Origin: Dysosmobacter sp. Marseille-Q4140
GTDB lineage: Bacteria > Bacillota > Clostridia > Oscillospirales > Oscillospiraceae
Direction: 5' to 3'
NCBI GenBank assembly: GCA_018228705.1
Contig: CP073694.1
Coordinates: 2,852,001-2,916,000 of the forward strand
Length of the DNA: 64,000 bases
The notes below the pieces were generated by a model. The model saw only the letters and a program-made list of their open reading frames with translations. It had not been told where the DNA came from and did not search any database. Shown in pieces: positions 26,628 to 33,826 of the stretch. How positions within the stretch are numbered: the stretch's first letter is position 1; each line of letters begins with the position of its first letter. Both the position numbers and the translations under genes were made by a program.

Positions 26628-27160
26628 ATATGTCTGAAGTGAAACATCCCATCGTCACCATCACTATGGAAAGCGGCGCCGTCATGACCGGTGAGCTGTA
26701 CCCGGAGAAGGCGCCCAACACCGTCAACAACTTCATCTCCCTGGCCAACGGCGGCTTTTATGACGGGCTGATCTTCCACCGGGTCATCCCCGGCTTCATG
26801 ATCCAGGGCGGCTGTCCCAACGGCAATGGCATGGGCGGCCCCGGCTACGATATCCGGGGCGAGTTCGCCGGCAACGGCTTCACCCAGAACGACCTGCGCC
26901 ACACCACCGGCGTGCTGTCCATGGCCCGGGCCATGCATCCCGACAGCGCCGGCAGCCAGTTCTTCATCATGGTGGCCCCGGCCCCCCATCTGGACGGCCA
27001 GTACGCCGCCTTCGGCCAGGTGACCGGCGGTGTGGAGGAGGCCATCCGCATCTCCGAGGTCCCCACGGACCGCAACGACAAGCCCAAGACCCCGGTGGTG
27101 ATCCAGTCCATCCGGGTGGATACCCAGGGCGTGGACTATCCTGCGCCCCAGAAGCGCTGA
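26624..27160 (+). CDS. Cyclophilin-type peptidyl-prolyl isomerase
   Basis: The 178-residue protein has a full cyclophilin domain: [15 protein letters not shown] with the catalytic Arg, [17 protein letters not shown], and a late FGQVTGG. It speeds proline isomerisation in folding. There is no signal peptide, so it is cytoplasmic. The ATG overlaps the smpB stop and is preceded by AAAGGAAC; a second ATG two codons later is less well spaced. Confidence 0.94.
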   Translation: MNMSEVKHPIVTITMESGAVMTGELYPEKAPNTVNNFISLANGGFYDGLIFHRVIPGFMIQGGCPNGNGMGGPGYDIRGEFAGNGFTQNDLRHTTGVLSMARAMHPDSAGSQFFIMVAPAPHLDGQYAAFGQVTGGVEEAIRISEVPTDRNDKPKTPVVIQSIRVDTQGVDYPAPQKR

Positions 27161-27175
27161 GCGCGGGAGGCGGCC

Positions 27176-27934
27176 ATGAAAACGGCCATTATCACCGGCG
27201 CCTCCTCGGGCCTGGGGCGGGAGATCGTCCGCCAGATGGCGGATGTGTTCCCGGAGATCGGCAGCTGCTGGCTCATCGCCCGCCGCCGGGAGCGGCTGGA
27301 GGAGATCGCCCAGTCCCTGCCCCACATGACGGTGGAGTGCCTGGATCTCGACCTTTGCAGCCCCATCAGCTTTGAGGTGCTCAAGGCCCGGCTGGAGGCG
27401 GAGAAACCGGAGGTGTCTCTTCTGGTCAACTGTGCTGGCTGCGGATTTTTGGGAGAGCTGGGCCAGGGCCACACCGACCAGCAGACCCGCATGATTGACC
27501 TGAACCTGCGGGCGCTGACGGCGGTGACGGATCTGGTGCTGCCCTATATGGGTTCCGGCGGGCGCATCCTGAACGTGTCCTCCATTGCCTCCTTCTGTCC
27601 CACGCCCCGGATGACGGTGTATGGTGCCACCAAGGCGTACGTCTCCTCCTTCACCGTGGGCCTCAGCGAGGAACTGCGCCGCCGCGGCATCACCGTCACC
27701 GCGGTGTGTCCCGGCCCCATGTGGACGGAATTTCTGGACTTGGGCGGTATCACCGGCAACTCCAGGGCCTTCGCTATGCTGCCCTACTGCGATCAGGTAC
27801 GGGTGGCCGGCGGCGCTTTGCGGGCGGCCCGGGAGGGAAGGACCATCTATACGCCCCGACTGTTCTATAAGTTTTACCGGGTGCTGGCCAAGGTGGTGCC
27901 GGTGAAGCTGATGGTGAAGATCACCGGCACATGA
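27176..27934 (+). CDS. Short-chain dehydrogenase/reductase (SDR)
   Basis: The 252-residue oxidoreductase has the NAD(P) motif TGASSGLG at its start, an LVNCAGCGF strand (the usual NAG altered to CAG), a catalytic Ser in LNVSSIASFCP and Tyr-x3-Lys in YGATKAYV. It resembles the DltE/YbbO branch acting on hydrophobic substrates. It lies 15 bases after the cyclophilin gene. The substrate is unknown. Confidence 0.9.
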   Translation: MKTAIITGASSGLGREIVRQMADVFPEIGSCWLIARRRERLEEIAQSLPHMTVECLDLDLCSPISFEVLKARLEAEKPEVSLLVNCAGCGFLGELGQGHTDQQTRMIDLNLRALTAVTDLVLPYMGSGGRILNVSSIASFCPTPRMTVYGATKAYVSSFTVGLSEELRRRGITVTAVCPGPMWTEFLDLGGITGNSRAFAMLPYCDQVRVAGGALRAAREGRTIYTPRLFYKFYRVLAKVVPVKLMVKITGT

Positions 27935-27976
27935 GGCGGATTTCACGGAATTGTAACACACTTTGCAGACGGATTG

Positions 27977-28031
27977 TGGTATGATTCTAAAAACGGTTCC
28001 TGCTCCGGCGCTGATTGCGCGCCGGAGCAGG
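27977..28031 (+). promoter_or_regulatory. Promoter and 5' leader hairpin of ssrA
   Basis: An extended -10 (TGGTATGAT, 27977-27985) lacks a clear -35. A 12-bp perfect hairpin (27999-28010 with 28020-28031) lies between it and the mature tmRNA 5' end, so it would be cut off by RNase P. Confidence 0.5.
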
Positions 28032-28048
28032 CCCGATCTCACACACCT

Positions 28049-28414
28049 GGGGGTGTACCGGTTTCGACGGGGGTATGGAGGCCGGACTAGCGGGCGGCGG
28101 CGCCTGACCGCCATAAAACGGGCAATTTATAAATTAAATAACAACAACACTGTTGCTGTTGCTGCCTAACTAAAGGCAGCCGTCTGAACCGGAGAGGCCA
28201 CAGGCCGGGGAAGGCGTCGTTGATGTGGCGTCCGTGCGGCGGGAAAGAGTTGACCCGCCCATGAATGATGACTCTGACCTGACCGGCCGGCGTGACGGCT
28301 TGCCGACCGGAAGGGGAACGGGGAGAGCGAGACTCCCACAATAACCGTCTGCGCCCGGAGAAGGTCCTGTCAAAGTGCTTTCGGACGGGGGTTCAACTCC
28401 CCCCACCTCCACCA
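28049..28414 (+). ncRNA. ssrA: Transfer-messenger RNA (tmRNA)
   Basis: The 366-base RNA has the tRNA-like ends: 5' GGGGGTG pairs with CACCTCC, and the 3' end carries TTCAACTCCCC and CCA. The conserved GGTTTCGACGGGGG lies near the 5' end. A coding part, read as A-I-Y-K-L-N-N-N-N-T-V-A-V-A-A and a TAA, gives the protease tag with the usual V-A-A end. The exact resume codon (GCA) is inferred. It rescues stalled ribosomes with SmpB. The 3' end is the likely insertion site of the adjoining prophage. Confidence 0.97.
28380..28414 (+). other. Likely attachment site (attL) in the 3' end of ssrA
   Basis: The integrase gene begins its reading 134 bases beyond the tmRNA 3' end, and tmRNA 3' ends are classic targets of tyrosine integrases. 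The matching right-hand copy would lie beyond 64000, so the core cannot be defined here. Confidence 0.4.
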
Positions 28415-28415
28415 G

Positions 28416-28452
28416 AGCGGGAGGCCTTGCAAATGCAAGGCCTCCCGTTTTT
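28416..28452 (+). terminator. Terminator after ssrA
   Basis: A 13-bp perfect stem starting GGGAGGCCTTGCA with a 2-base loop is followed by GTTTTTG. Confidence 0.85.
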
Positions 28453-28488
28453 GCGTTCTGCTGCAATGGATTAAAAAGATTATGCGTT

Positions 28489-28525
28489 GAGCGGCCTGGT
28501 GATATATTGACCAACCAGACCGCTC
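28489..28525. repeat. 12-bp inverted repeat between ssrA and integrase
   Basis: The arms GAGCGGCCTGGT (28489-28500) and ACCAGACCGCTC (28514-28525) match except for one base, with 13 bases between. It could be the integrase terminator (minus strand) or a protein-binding site near the att site. Confidence 0.5.
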
Positions 28526-28537
28526 AAAATTCGGAAA

Positions 28538-28561
28538 ATTTCACTTTTTATTTCACTTTTT
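28538..28561. repeat. Tandem 12-bp repeat at the integrase 3' end
   Basis: ATTTCACTTTTT occurs twice in direct tandem (28538-28549, 28550-28561), covering the integrase stop codon. Tandem short repeats at this place can be arm-type integrase binding sites. Confidence 0.45.
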
Positions 28562-29597
28562 CGGAGCCGGTATTTTTCGGATCTTCCGGCATGATGTCCT
28601 CCAAGTACTGCTCGATCTTGGCGTCGTAGGCGACCTCTTCTTCCTTGATCGTATGGTAGTAAACCGTCTTGAGCATATGGTCCGTGGCGTGTCCCATACG
28701 CTGCTTGGAGTATGTGCTGGGGATCCCGGAAGCCAACATGGCGGAGGCGTTGACATGGCGCAGGTCGTGAAACCGGTAATGCTGAACGCCGGCTTTTTCG
28801 CAGATGCGGGAAAAACCGCTGTAAACCGCCTTCCCGGACAGATTTACGATGTGCTCCTTGGTATGTGGCTGGGCATCCAGCAGGGCCTTTAACGGAGCCG
28901 GGATATGAATGCGGCGAGTGCCGCTGTATGTCTTTGTGGTTTTTTCGGCCTGACCGTTTTCTCCCATGACAATGGCCCGCCGAACGTTCAGGTAATCGCC
29001 GTCGATATCCTCCCACCTGAGACCCAGGATCTCCGACTGCCGGAGGCCCAGCCAGACGGCCAGCATGATGGGCAGCTCGTAAGGTGTGCCACGGCAGCTT
29101 TGGAGGATCTTCCTGAGATCTTCCTTGGATGGGATCTGGATCTCGTGACGGACCTTTTGCGGCAGCGTGGTGTTGAGCTTCAGCGCCGGCAGGTAGACGT
29201 CCAGGACGGCGGAGAGCAGGCCGTGGGCGTTTTGGACGGTCTTTGGAGACTTTTCTTTGGCCAGGCGATTGACCCAGCGCTGAACTCGCTCCTGGGTCAG
29301 ATCCTGGAGCTGCACGCCCTGGATGTCCCCCATGCTGTTTTTGCGGATCTTTTTGTAGCCCAGCAGGGTGGAGGGGGAGAGGACGCTGTCCTTTGATTCG
29401 ATGTATTTGTCCGTAGCCTCCCCCACGGTAAGGTGACGGGGCGCCTTGGCGTCCTGGGCGGACTTGGTCTTGAGGCCGCTGGCCCAGTACAGGGCGTCCT
29501 CTTTGGTGTCAAAGGTGCGGTTATACCGCACGCCGTCCACCATCAGCTGCACGTACCATTTTCCGGCTTTGGTCTGTTTTGGTTCCGGGATCCTCAT
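28548..29597 (-). CDS. Phage tyrosine integrase
   Basis: The 349-residue recombinase has an AP2-like arm-binding start (AGKWYVQLMVDGVRYNRTF), a core-binding SAM-like domain and a catalytic domain. The catalytic residues are visible: Arg186 (GLRQSE), His277-x2-Arg280 (FHDLRH), His303 (RMGHATD) and a Tyr at 313/314 (YYHT). It would insert and excise the phage at ssrA. GGGGGTG stands before the ATG. It is read toward ssrA. Confidence 0.95.
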   Translation of the reverse strand: MRIPEPKQTKAGKWYVQLMVDGVRYNRTFDTKEDALYWASGLKTKSAQDAKAPRHLTVGEATDKYIESKDSVLSPSTLLGYKKIRKNSMGDIQGVQLQDLTQERVQRWVNRLAKEKSPKTVQNAHGLLSAVLDVYLPALKLNTTLPQKVRHEIQIPSKEDLRKILQSCRGTPYELPIMLAVWLGLRQSEILGLRWEDIDGDYLNVRRAIVMGENGQAEKTTKTYSGTRRIHIPAPLKALLDAQPHTKEHIVNLSGKAVYSGFSRICEKAGVQHYRFHDLRHVNASAMLASGIPSTYSKQRMGHATDHMLKTVYYHTIKEEEVAYDAKIEQYLEDIMPEDPKNTGSEKVK

Positions 29598-29642
29598 GCA
29601 GGCACCCCCTTTAAAAACATCTGTTCGATTAAACGGTCAAGG

Positions 29643-29671
29643 AAAAGCCGCCCGCCTGGGGCGGCTTTTTT
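29643..29671 (-). terminator. Terminator between the HsdR-like gene and integrase
   Basis: The stem AGCCGCCC (29646-29653) with GGGCGGCT (29659-29666) is flanked by A- and T-runs on both strands. It can end the HsdR-like transcript on the minus strand. Confidence 0.75.
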
Positions 29672-29673
29672 GC

Positions 29674-30771
29674 TTACATATACCTTTGCAAGACTTCACT
29701 TAGTTGCTCTTTATACTTCTGGAGATCATAGATGTCCTCCAGTTGATATTTTGTTTCTTTTTTACTTTCGTCTGGGATAATCAAAACTTTTCCATTTTCA
29801 GTGAGCCGCAGACGACAGATCCATTTACGTGTGTTGGCCTTATATAGAATATTGATGTAGGACTCAGTATCTTTGTATGTGATGTCGTGAATATCAGTAA
29901 CGTCACTCAGCAGGTTTTTGACGATGAAATAAGCCTCAAGTTCTTCCTCGGTGGTGACGATATTGGGAACTCGCTTTTCACTCTCTGACGTATTATTGAG
30001 GTTGGAATCCTCAGCCTGGACCTCTGCGGGTTTCACTTCCTGGACAGAAACGCTGCCACCAGAGCCGCCCAGGGCGGTCTTGATTTTATCGTTCATGGTC
30101 TCGCTGATGTAGTCATTCAGAGCTTTGCGCAGCACAGGGCGGAACTTCTCCAGAACGTTCTGCGTCTTCTGGCCGGAATAGCACCCCTGGAGGAAGAAAC
30201 GAATAAAATCATCTGAAGGATCCGCCAACTGCTGAGTGAAGATGTCCTTGAATTCGTGGACATATTTCAGCTCAGAGGCCGTGCTGAAGATCGAGTCAAT
30301 ATCGAATACGGATTTGCAGAACTTCTTCAGCTCGGGGACCTGGTTGTCTCGAATGTCCAGGATGTTGATGGTAAGGAAAGGATCTTCATCCATCTTATTG
30401 GCATTGTCCAGATCCGTATAAAAGCGATAGTACTGGCCGTTGGTCAGAATTGCGAACTTTGCAGAGGTAGTTCCAAAATACCGGAACAGCTGGGAGTCGT
30501 GCCGGTCCAGGTTTTCGCTGATGGATTTGCACTCTACCAGTATGACGGGTTGTCCATCTTTAACGATGGCATAATCCACCTTCTCGCCCTTCTTGATCCC
30601 AACATCTGCGGTAAATTCGGGAACGAACTCCTGGGGATTGAATACGTCATAACCTAGCATGGAGAAAAAAGGCATGATCAGGGCAGTCTTTGTGGCTTCC
30701 TCGGTTTGAATCGTTCCTTTAAGTGACTCGACACGTTTCGAGAACTGCTTCAACTGGTCAATAAAATCCAT
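29674..30771 (-). CDS. HsdR N-terminal-like PD-(D/E)xK protein
   Basis: The 365-residue protein matches the type I restriction HsdR N-terminal domain family (HSDR_N_2). It has the nuclease-like core VDYAIVKDGQPVILVECKS, with the Asp and E-x-K of PD-(D/E)xK enzymes, and no helicase motor. A poorly conserved linker (residues ~245-275) leads to a C-terminal domain with YINILYKANTRKWICRLRL. The gene is lower in GC than its neighbours. It lies between integrase and repressor, a usual place for superinfection-exclusion or defence genes. Its real substrate is unknown. The ATG at 30771 follows AGGAG. Confidence 0.8.
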   Translation of the reverse strand: MDFIDQLKQFSKRVESLKGTIQTEEATKTALIMPFFSMLGYDVFNPQEFVPEFTADVGIKKGEKVDYAIVKDGQPVILVECKSISENLDRHDSQLFRYFGTTSAKFAILTNGQYYRFYTDLDNANKMDEDPFLTINILDIRDNQVPELKKFCKSVFDIDSIFSTASELKYVHEFKDIFTQQLADPSDDFIRFFLQGCYSGQKTQNVLEKFRPVLRKALNDYISETMNDKIKTALGGSGGSVSVQEVKPAEVQAEDSNLNNTSESEKRVPNIVTTEEELEAYFIVKNLLSDVTDIHDITYKDTESYINILYKANTRKWICRLRLTENGKVLIIPDESKKETKYQLEDIYDLQKYKEQLSEVLQRYM

Positions 30772-30799
30772 AACACACACTCCTAATTCTCTATGCTTT

Positions 30800-30816
30800 G
30801 TGTCCGAATCGGACAC
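30800..30816. repeat. 17-bp palindrome, copy 1 (perfect)
   Basis: GTGTCCGAATCGGACAC lies between the HsdR-like gene start and the repressor gene end, in a non-coding gap. Confidence 0.85.
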
Positions 30817-30841
30817 GTTTTTTTTCGCCTTCCGGCGGGAA

Positions 30842-31615
30842 TCACAGGGTAATTTCCACTTTGACCACCTTGCCGATGACCTGAATCTTGGTCTTGGAGA
30901 TGTCGTAGATCTGAGGCTGGTGGGCCGGGTTGGTGGACTGCGGCATCAGCGTGACGGTGCTCTCTGTAGCGTAGAACCGCTTGACGGTGGCGTCCTCGTC
31001 TCCCACCATCACCACGGCCACCTCGCCGTTTTCCACCTCGTCCTGCCGGCGGACGATCAGGATGTCGCCGTCCTGGATCCGGGCGGCGTTCATGCTGTCG
31101 CCGGAGACCCTGAGGGCAAAGTATTCTGCGCCGCCGTTAAGATCTGTCAGGGTATAGCCTTCGATGTGCTGCTCGGCGTATAGGGGCTGCCCGGCGGAAA
31201 TGCGGCCCAGAATGGGGATGCGGTGGAAGGTGCCCAGGTCCAGGGCCTGAAGGGTATCTGGCAGCTTTTTGCTCTTGCCGGTGCCCATTGCGCCGGAGAT
31301 GGCTGCCCCAGCAGCGGCGGCCGCGCCTAAGGCTGTAAGAGGGGGGAAAACCATAGCGGCCGCACCCAAAGCGGAACCCGCCCCGGCAGCTGCCGCCAGC
31401 TTGTCCCGATGCTTGGGGCCGTTGCCTGTTAAGAGGTATTCCGTGGTGGTGCCCAGGGCATCGGCGATCTGGGGGATCCGTTTTGTATACGACTTTGCCT
31501 TTCCAGATTTCCACTCGCTTACTTTTTGAGGTGATACACCCACAAGGCTGGCAAATTTTTTTTGCTCCATACCCGTTGCTTTGAGAAGTTCAAATATGCG
31601 CCCAGCAGTGTCCAA
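30842..31615 (-). CDS. Phage repressor, XRE HTH plus S24 self-cleaving peptidase
   Basis: The 257-residue protein has an N-terminal helix-turn-helix (FASLVGVSPQKVSEWKSGKA), a Gly/Ala-rich hydrophobic middle (residues ~72-112) and a C-terminal LexA/CI-like S24 domain. The cleavage site is Ala141-Gly142 (ISAGQP). The nucleophile is Ser174 (GDSM) and the general base Lys212 (ATVKRFY). It would hold the prophage silent and be cleaved upon RecA activation. The start is TTG 31615, with GGAGGTGA 5 bases before it. Confidence 0.92.
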   Translation of the reverse strand: MDTAGRIFELLKATGMEQKKFASLVGVSPQKVSEWKSGKAKSYTKRIPQIADALGTTTEYLLTGNGPKHRDKLAAAAGAGSALGAAAMVFPPLTALGAAAAAGAAISGAMGTGKSKKLPDTLQALDLGTFHRIPILGRISAGQPLYAEQHIEGYTLTDLNGGAEYFALRVSGDSMNAARIQDGDILIVRRQDEVENGEVAVVMVGDEDATVKRFYATESTVTLMPQSTNPAHQPQIYDISKTKIQVIGKVVKVEITL

Positions 31616-31638
31616 TGGAATCACCTCCAATATGCACA

Positions 31639-31657
31639 AATCATTGATTCAATAATT
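31639..31657. promoter_or_regulatory. Candidate repressor operator (left)
   Basis: AATCATTG-ATT-CAATAATT is a 19-bp dyad with one mismatch, related to the perfect site at 31702. A half-site AATCATTG also occurs at 31672-31679. Confidence 0.5.
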
Positions 31658-31696
31658 ATAAGAATTTATAAAATCATTGAATTTCTAATAATTACA

Positions 31697-31725
31697 TTGA
31701 CAATCATCGAAACGATGATTATAGT
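31697..31725 (+). promoter_or_regulatory. Rightward early promoter with operator in its spacer
   Basis: TTGACA (31697-31702) is followed after 17 bases by TATAGT (31720-31725). A perfect 19-bp palindrome AATCATCG-AAA-CGATGATT (31702-31720) fills the spacer, so a bound repressor would block RNA polymerase directly. The first rightward gene begins at 32316. Confidence 0.75.
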
Positions 31726-31840
31726 TATAACCACAAGCTAAACAAAAACAAACTAAACAAGGGGGGAGAGCATACGATTTTCTCTGTTATTCAGTTAGAG
31801 CAGCGAATGAACAAACTTACTCAGTGGCCAGAAGTTGTTT

Positions 31841-32212
31841 TTAAAATGGAATACCATCCTTGCGAAGAAGGTTTGAAAATTCTCTCAGCAGACGATTACA
31901 GGTCTTTTGCGTCTCAATTGCGATGTTACGATCCGAATCAGAGAGAGGGGCTTCGTCCAGATAATTTGTGACATGATCCCGCATGTCTGAAACTGCCCAG
32001 TACATAATCTGCACTTCTTGTGAAGTAAAATCCAGGGATTGTTGTTCGCGGATTGCTTTCAGTTTTTTCTTGGCAGAAGCAATGGAAAAAATTGCTGCGG
32101 TAACAGTTTCTCCGGGAGTTTTTGTAAAATGCGGTGCGTTTTCTTGAATTTGTTCCAGAAAATTAACCAGAGCGTCTTCCAGAACCATGCAATCTATCTC
32201 GTTAAATCGCAC
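31841..32212 (-). CDS. Hypothetical prophage protein, AT-rich, antisense to the early transcript
   Basis: The 123-residue protein is predicted to be mostly alpha-helical (MRFNEIDCMVLEDALVNFLE..., IASAKKKLKAIREQQ). It begins at GTG 32212, preceded by GGGGGAGAG. GC content is lower than in the flanking genes. It faces against the rightward promoter at 31697. No family is recognised. A place between operator and early genes, with opposite direction, suits an accessory lysogeny gene. Confidence 0.6.
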   Translation of the reverse strand: MRFNEIDCMVLEDALVNFLEQIQENAPHFTKTPGETVTAAIFSIASAKKKLKAIREQQSLDFTSQEVQIMYWAVSDMRDHVTNYLDEAPLSDSDRNIAIETQKTCNRLLREFSNLLRKDGIPF

Positions 32213-32238
32213 AAATATCTCTCCCCCGAAAAAGCAAT

Positions 32239-32268
32239 TTGCATTTTTAATTAGTTTGTAGCTATATT
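32239..32268 (+). promoter_or_regulatory. Candidate promoter of the first HTH gene
   Basis: TTGCAT (32239-32244) is followed after 18 bases by TATATT (32263-32268), 48 bases before the ATG at 32316. Confidence 0.45.
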
Positions 32269-32315
32269 ACCACACTCAAACAGGCGTTTCAAGTATGAGG
32301 GAAAGGAGGAAGAAC

Positions 32316-32513
32316 ATGGAAATTAAAAAACTTCGGGAAGCTGCCGGACTGCGGCAGTACGAGCTGGCGGAGCGCATGGGCGTCAAGCAGGCCTCGGTCT
32401 CCGCCTGGGAGTCCGGTCTGGCGATGCCCAGTGCCGCCAACCTCCTGAAACTGGCGGATATCCTGAACTGCTCCGTGGACGAGATCCTGGGGCGGAAACG
32501 AGCTACCGCCTGA
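32316..32513 (+). CDS. XRE-family HTH protein (Cro-like)
   Basis: The 65-residue protein is a single helix-turn-helix domain: IKKLREAAGLRQYELAERMG, then QASVSAWESGLAMPS, ending DEILGRKRATA. Its size and place to the right of the repressor fit a Cro-type early regulator. AAAGGAGGAAG precedes the ATG. Confidence 0.85.
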   Translation: MEIKKLREAAGLRQYELAERMGVKQASVSAWESGLAMPSAANLLKLADILNCSVDEILGRKRATA

Positions 32514-32553
32514 CCTGATACTTTACTCATACCACAGATCGGAGGGCATGACC

Positions 32554-33015
32554 ATGCCGGACAATGACAAGACCATTTACAAGACCTGCCGGGAGGCGGC
32601 GGGCTACACCCAGGAGCGGGCCGCGGAGCTGCTGAACCTCAGCGTGCGGCAGCTGGCCCGGTTCGAGGCCGGCGAGCTGATCCCCGGGGACGATATCGCC
32701 TACTCCATGGTGATGCTCTACGACAGCCAGTACCTGGCCGTGCAGCACCTGCGCAGCGCAAGCCATCTGGCGGCGGCCATCCTGCCCCCGGTGGAGCAGA
32801 CCACCCTCCAGGCGGCCACCATCCGCCTGTTCAACAGCTTCTCCCGTTGGGCCGACAAGCGCCGGGACCGGCAGCTGCTGGAGATCGCCGAGGACGGGAT
32901 CATCGACGAGGAGGAGCGGCCCATGTTCGACGAGATCGTCCGGGAGCTGGGCGGGCTGGTCAAGGATTTTTACGAGCTGCAACTGGCGTCGGCGGACGCG
33001 GAAAGGAGCGAGTGA
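32554..33015 (+). CDS. HTH-domain regulator (XRE-type) with C-terminal extension
   Basis: The 153-residue protein has an N-terminal HTH (GYTQERAAELLNLSVRQLARFEAG) and a helical C-terminal part of about 85 residues. ATG 32554 is preferred to ATG 32548, because GGAGG is only 2 bases from the latter. It may be a phage activator, but this is inference. Confidence 0.75.
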   Translation: MPDNDKTIYKTCREAAGYTQERAAELLNLSVRQLARFEAGELIPGDDIAYSMVMLYDSQYLAVQHLRSASHLAAAILPPVEQTTLQAATIRLFNSFSRWADKRRDRQLLEIAEDGIIDEEERPMFDEIVRELGGLVKDFYELQLASADAERSE

Positions 33016-33016
33016 C

Positions 33017-33271
33017 ATGCCGAAGGTAAAGCTGGGGCGAGACCCACGGCAAGAACATATCAATTCCATCAGCCGGATCATCCGGCACCATATGACGGAC
33101 CGGGACATCGCCACCCAGACAGAGCTGGCGGAGCGGAGCGGGATCCCCCGGCAGACATTGGGCCGCCGGATGCGCAGGGGCGGCTGGGGCCTGGATGAGC
33201 TGCTGGCTTTGGACAAGGTCCTGCGGTTTTCACCGGAGGACGCCGCGGCTATCATGGGGGTGCGGAAATGA
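33017..33271 (+). CDS. Small HTH-containing protein
   Basis: The 84-residue protein has TQTELAERSGIPRQTLGRRMRRG, an HTH pattern. It begins right after the previous stop and is read with AAAGGAG before the ATG. It overlaps the next gene by ATGA. Probable DNA-binding early protein. Confidence 0.7.
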   Translation: MPKVKLGRDPRQEHINSISRIIRHHMTDRDIATQTELAERSGIPRQTLGRRMRRGGWGLDELLALDKVLRFSPEDAAAIMGVRK

Positions 33272-33537
33272 GCGGGGCTGATCTGGATCGGGATGACATG
33301 CGTGCCATTATGGAATTTCACCTGAATATCCTTTTCGGGATGCTGGATCGATACGTGCAGGATTGCTACAAGTCCAGCGCACAAAGGGTTGAGGCACAGA
33401 TTGCCGGACTGCTGTTTTTTGCCCAGGGCCTTGGGCTTGTGACGGAAGAGGAAAAAAACGCTTACAGCGACGATGCCTGGAAGCGTTACTCTCGGATCTA
33501 TCAAAATACAGCGGAAACCCGGGAGGCGACGATATGA
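33268..33537 (+). CDS. Hypothetical phage protein
   Basis: The 89-residue protein is helical (AIMEFHLNILFGMLDRYVQDCYK). No family is recognised. It overlaps its neighbours on both sides by ATGA, which argues for real expression. Confidence 0.55.
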   Translation: MSGADLDRDDMRAIMEFHLNILFGMLDRYVQDCYKSSAQRVEAQIAGLLFFAQGLGLVTEEEKNAYSDDAWKRYSRIYQNTAETREATI

Positions 33538-33734
33538 GATACAGCTATCACGGCCGCATCCGGCAGCGGATCCGGGCCAGGGCAAAAAAAGACCGCCCGG
33601 AGGGTGGAGCCTCCGAGCGGCCGGGTCCTCAGACTTACGAAAAGGCCGAGAACGATCGCAAGAGTATTGTAACACAGTTCCTGCCTTTTCGCAAGCCCAA
33701 TTTGGAGGGCGGAGAGGGGGCCAACACTCTATGA
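33534..33734 (+). CDS. Hypothetical basic phage protein
   Basis: The 66-residue protein is very basic at its start (RIRQRIRARAKKDRP). It has no known domain. ATGA overlaps on both ends keep it within the early operon. Confidence 0.5.
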   Translation: MRYSYHGRIRQRIRARAKKDRPEGGASERPGPQTYEKAENDRKSIVTQFLPFRKPNLEGGEGANTL

Positions 33735-33826
33735 CGTGGGAACTGTTTTTTACGGTCATCGGGATCAGCTGCTGCACCAGCGGCCTGTTCCGGGTGATCG
33801 ATCGGATCGAGGGGGTGCGTAAGTGA
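33731..33826 (+). CDS. Tiny membrane protein (31 residues)
   Basis: The peptide has one hydrophobic stretch (LFFTVIGISCCTSGLF) and a basic end. Its ATG overlaps the previous stop and its stop overlaps the GTG start of the replication gene. No function is assigned. Confidence 0.45.
   Translation: MTWELFFTVIGISCCTSGLFRVIDRIEGVRK

Noticed and set aside
31807..31971. Plus-strand 54-codon frame MNKLTQWPEVV after the early promoter
   Set aside because: It has a weak RBS and overlaps the better-supported minus-strand gene with a GTG start. Not excluded, only less likely.
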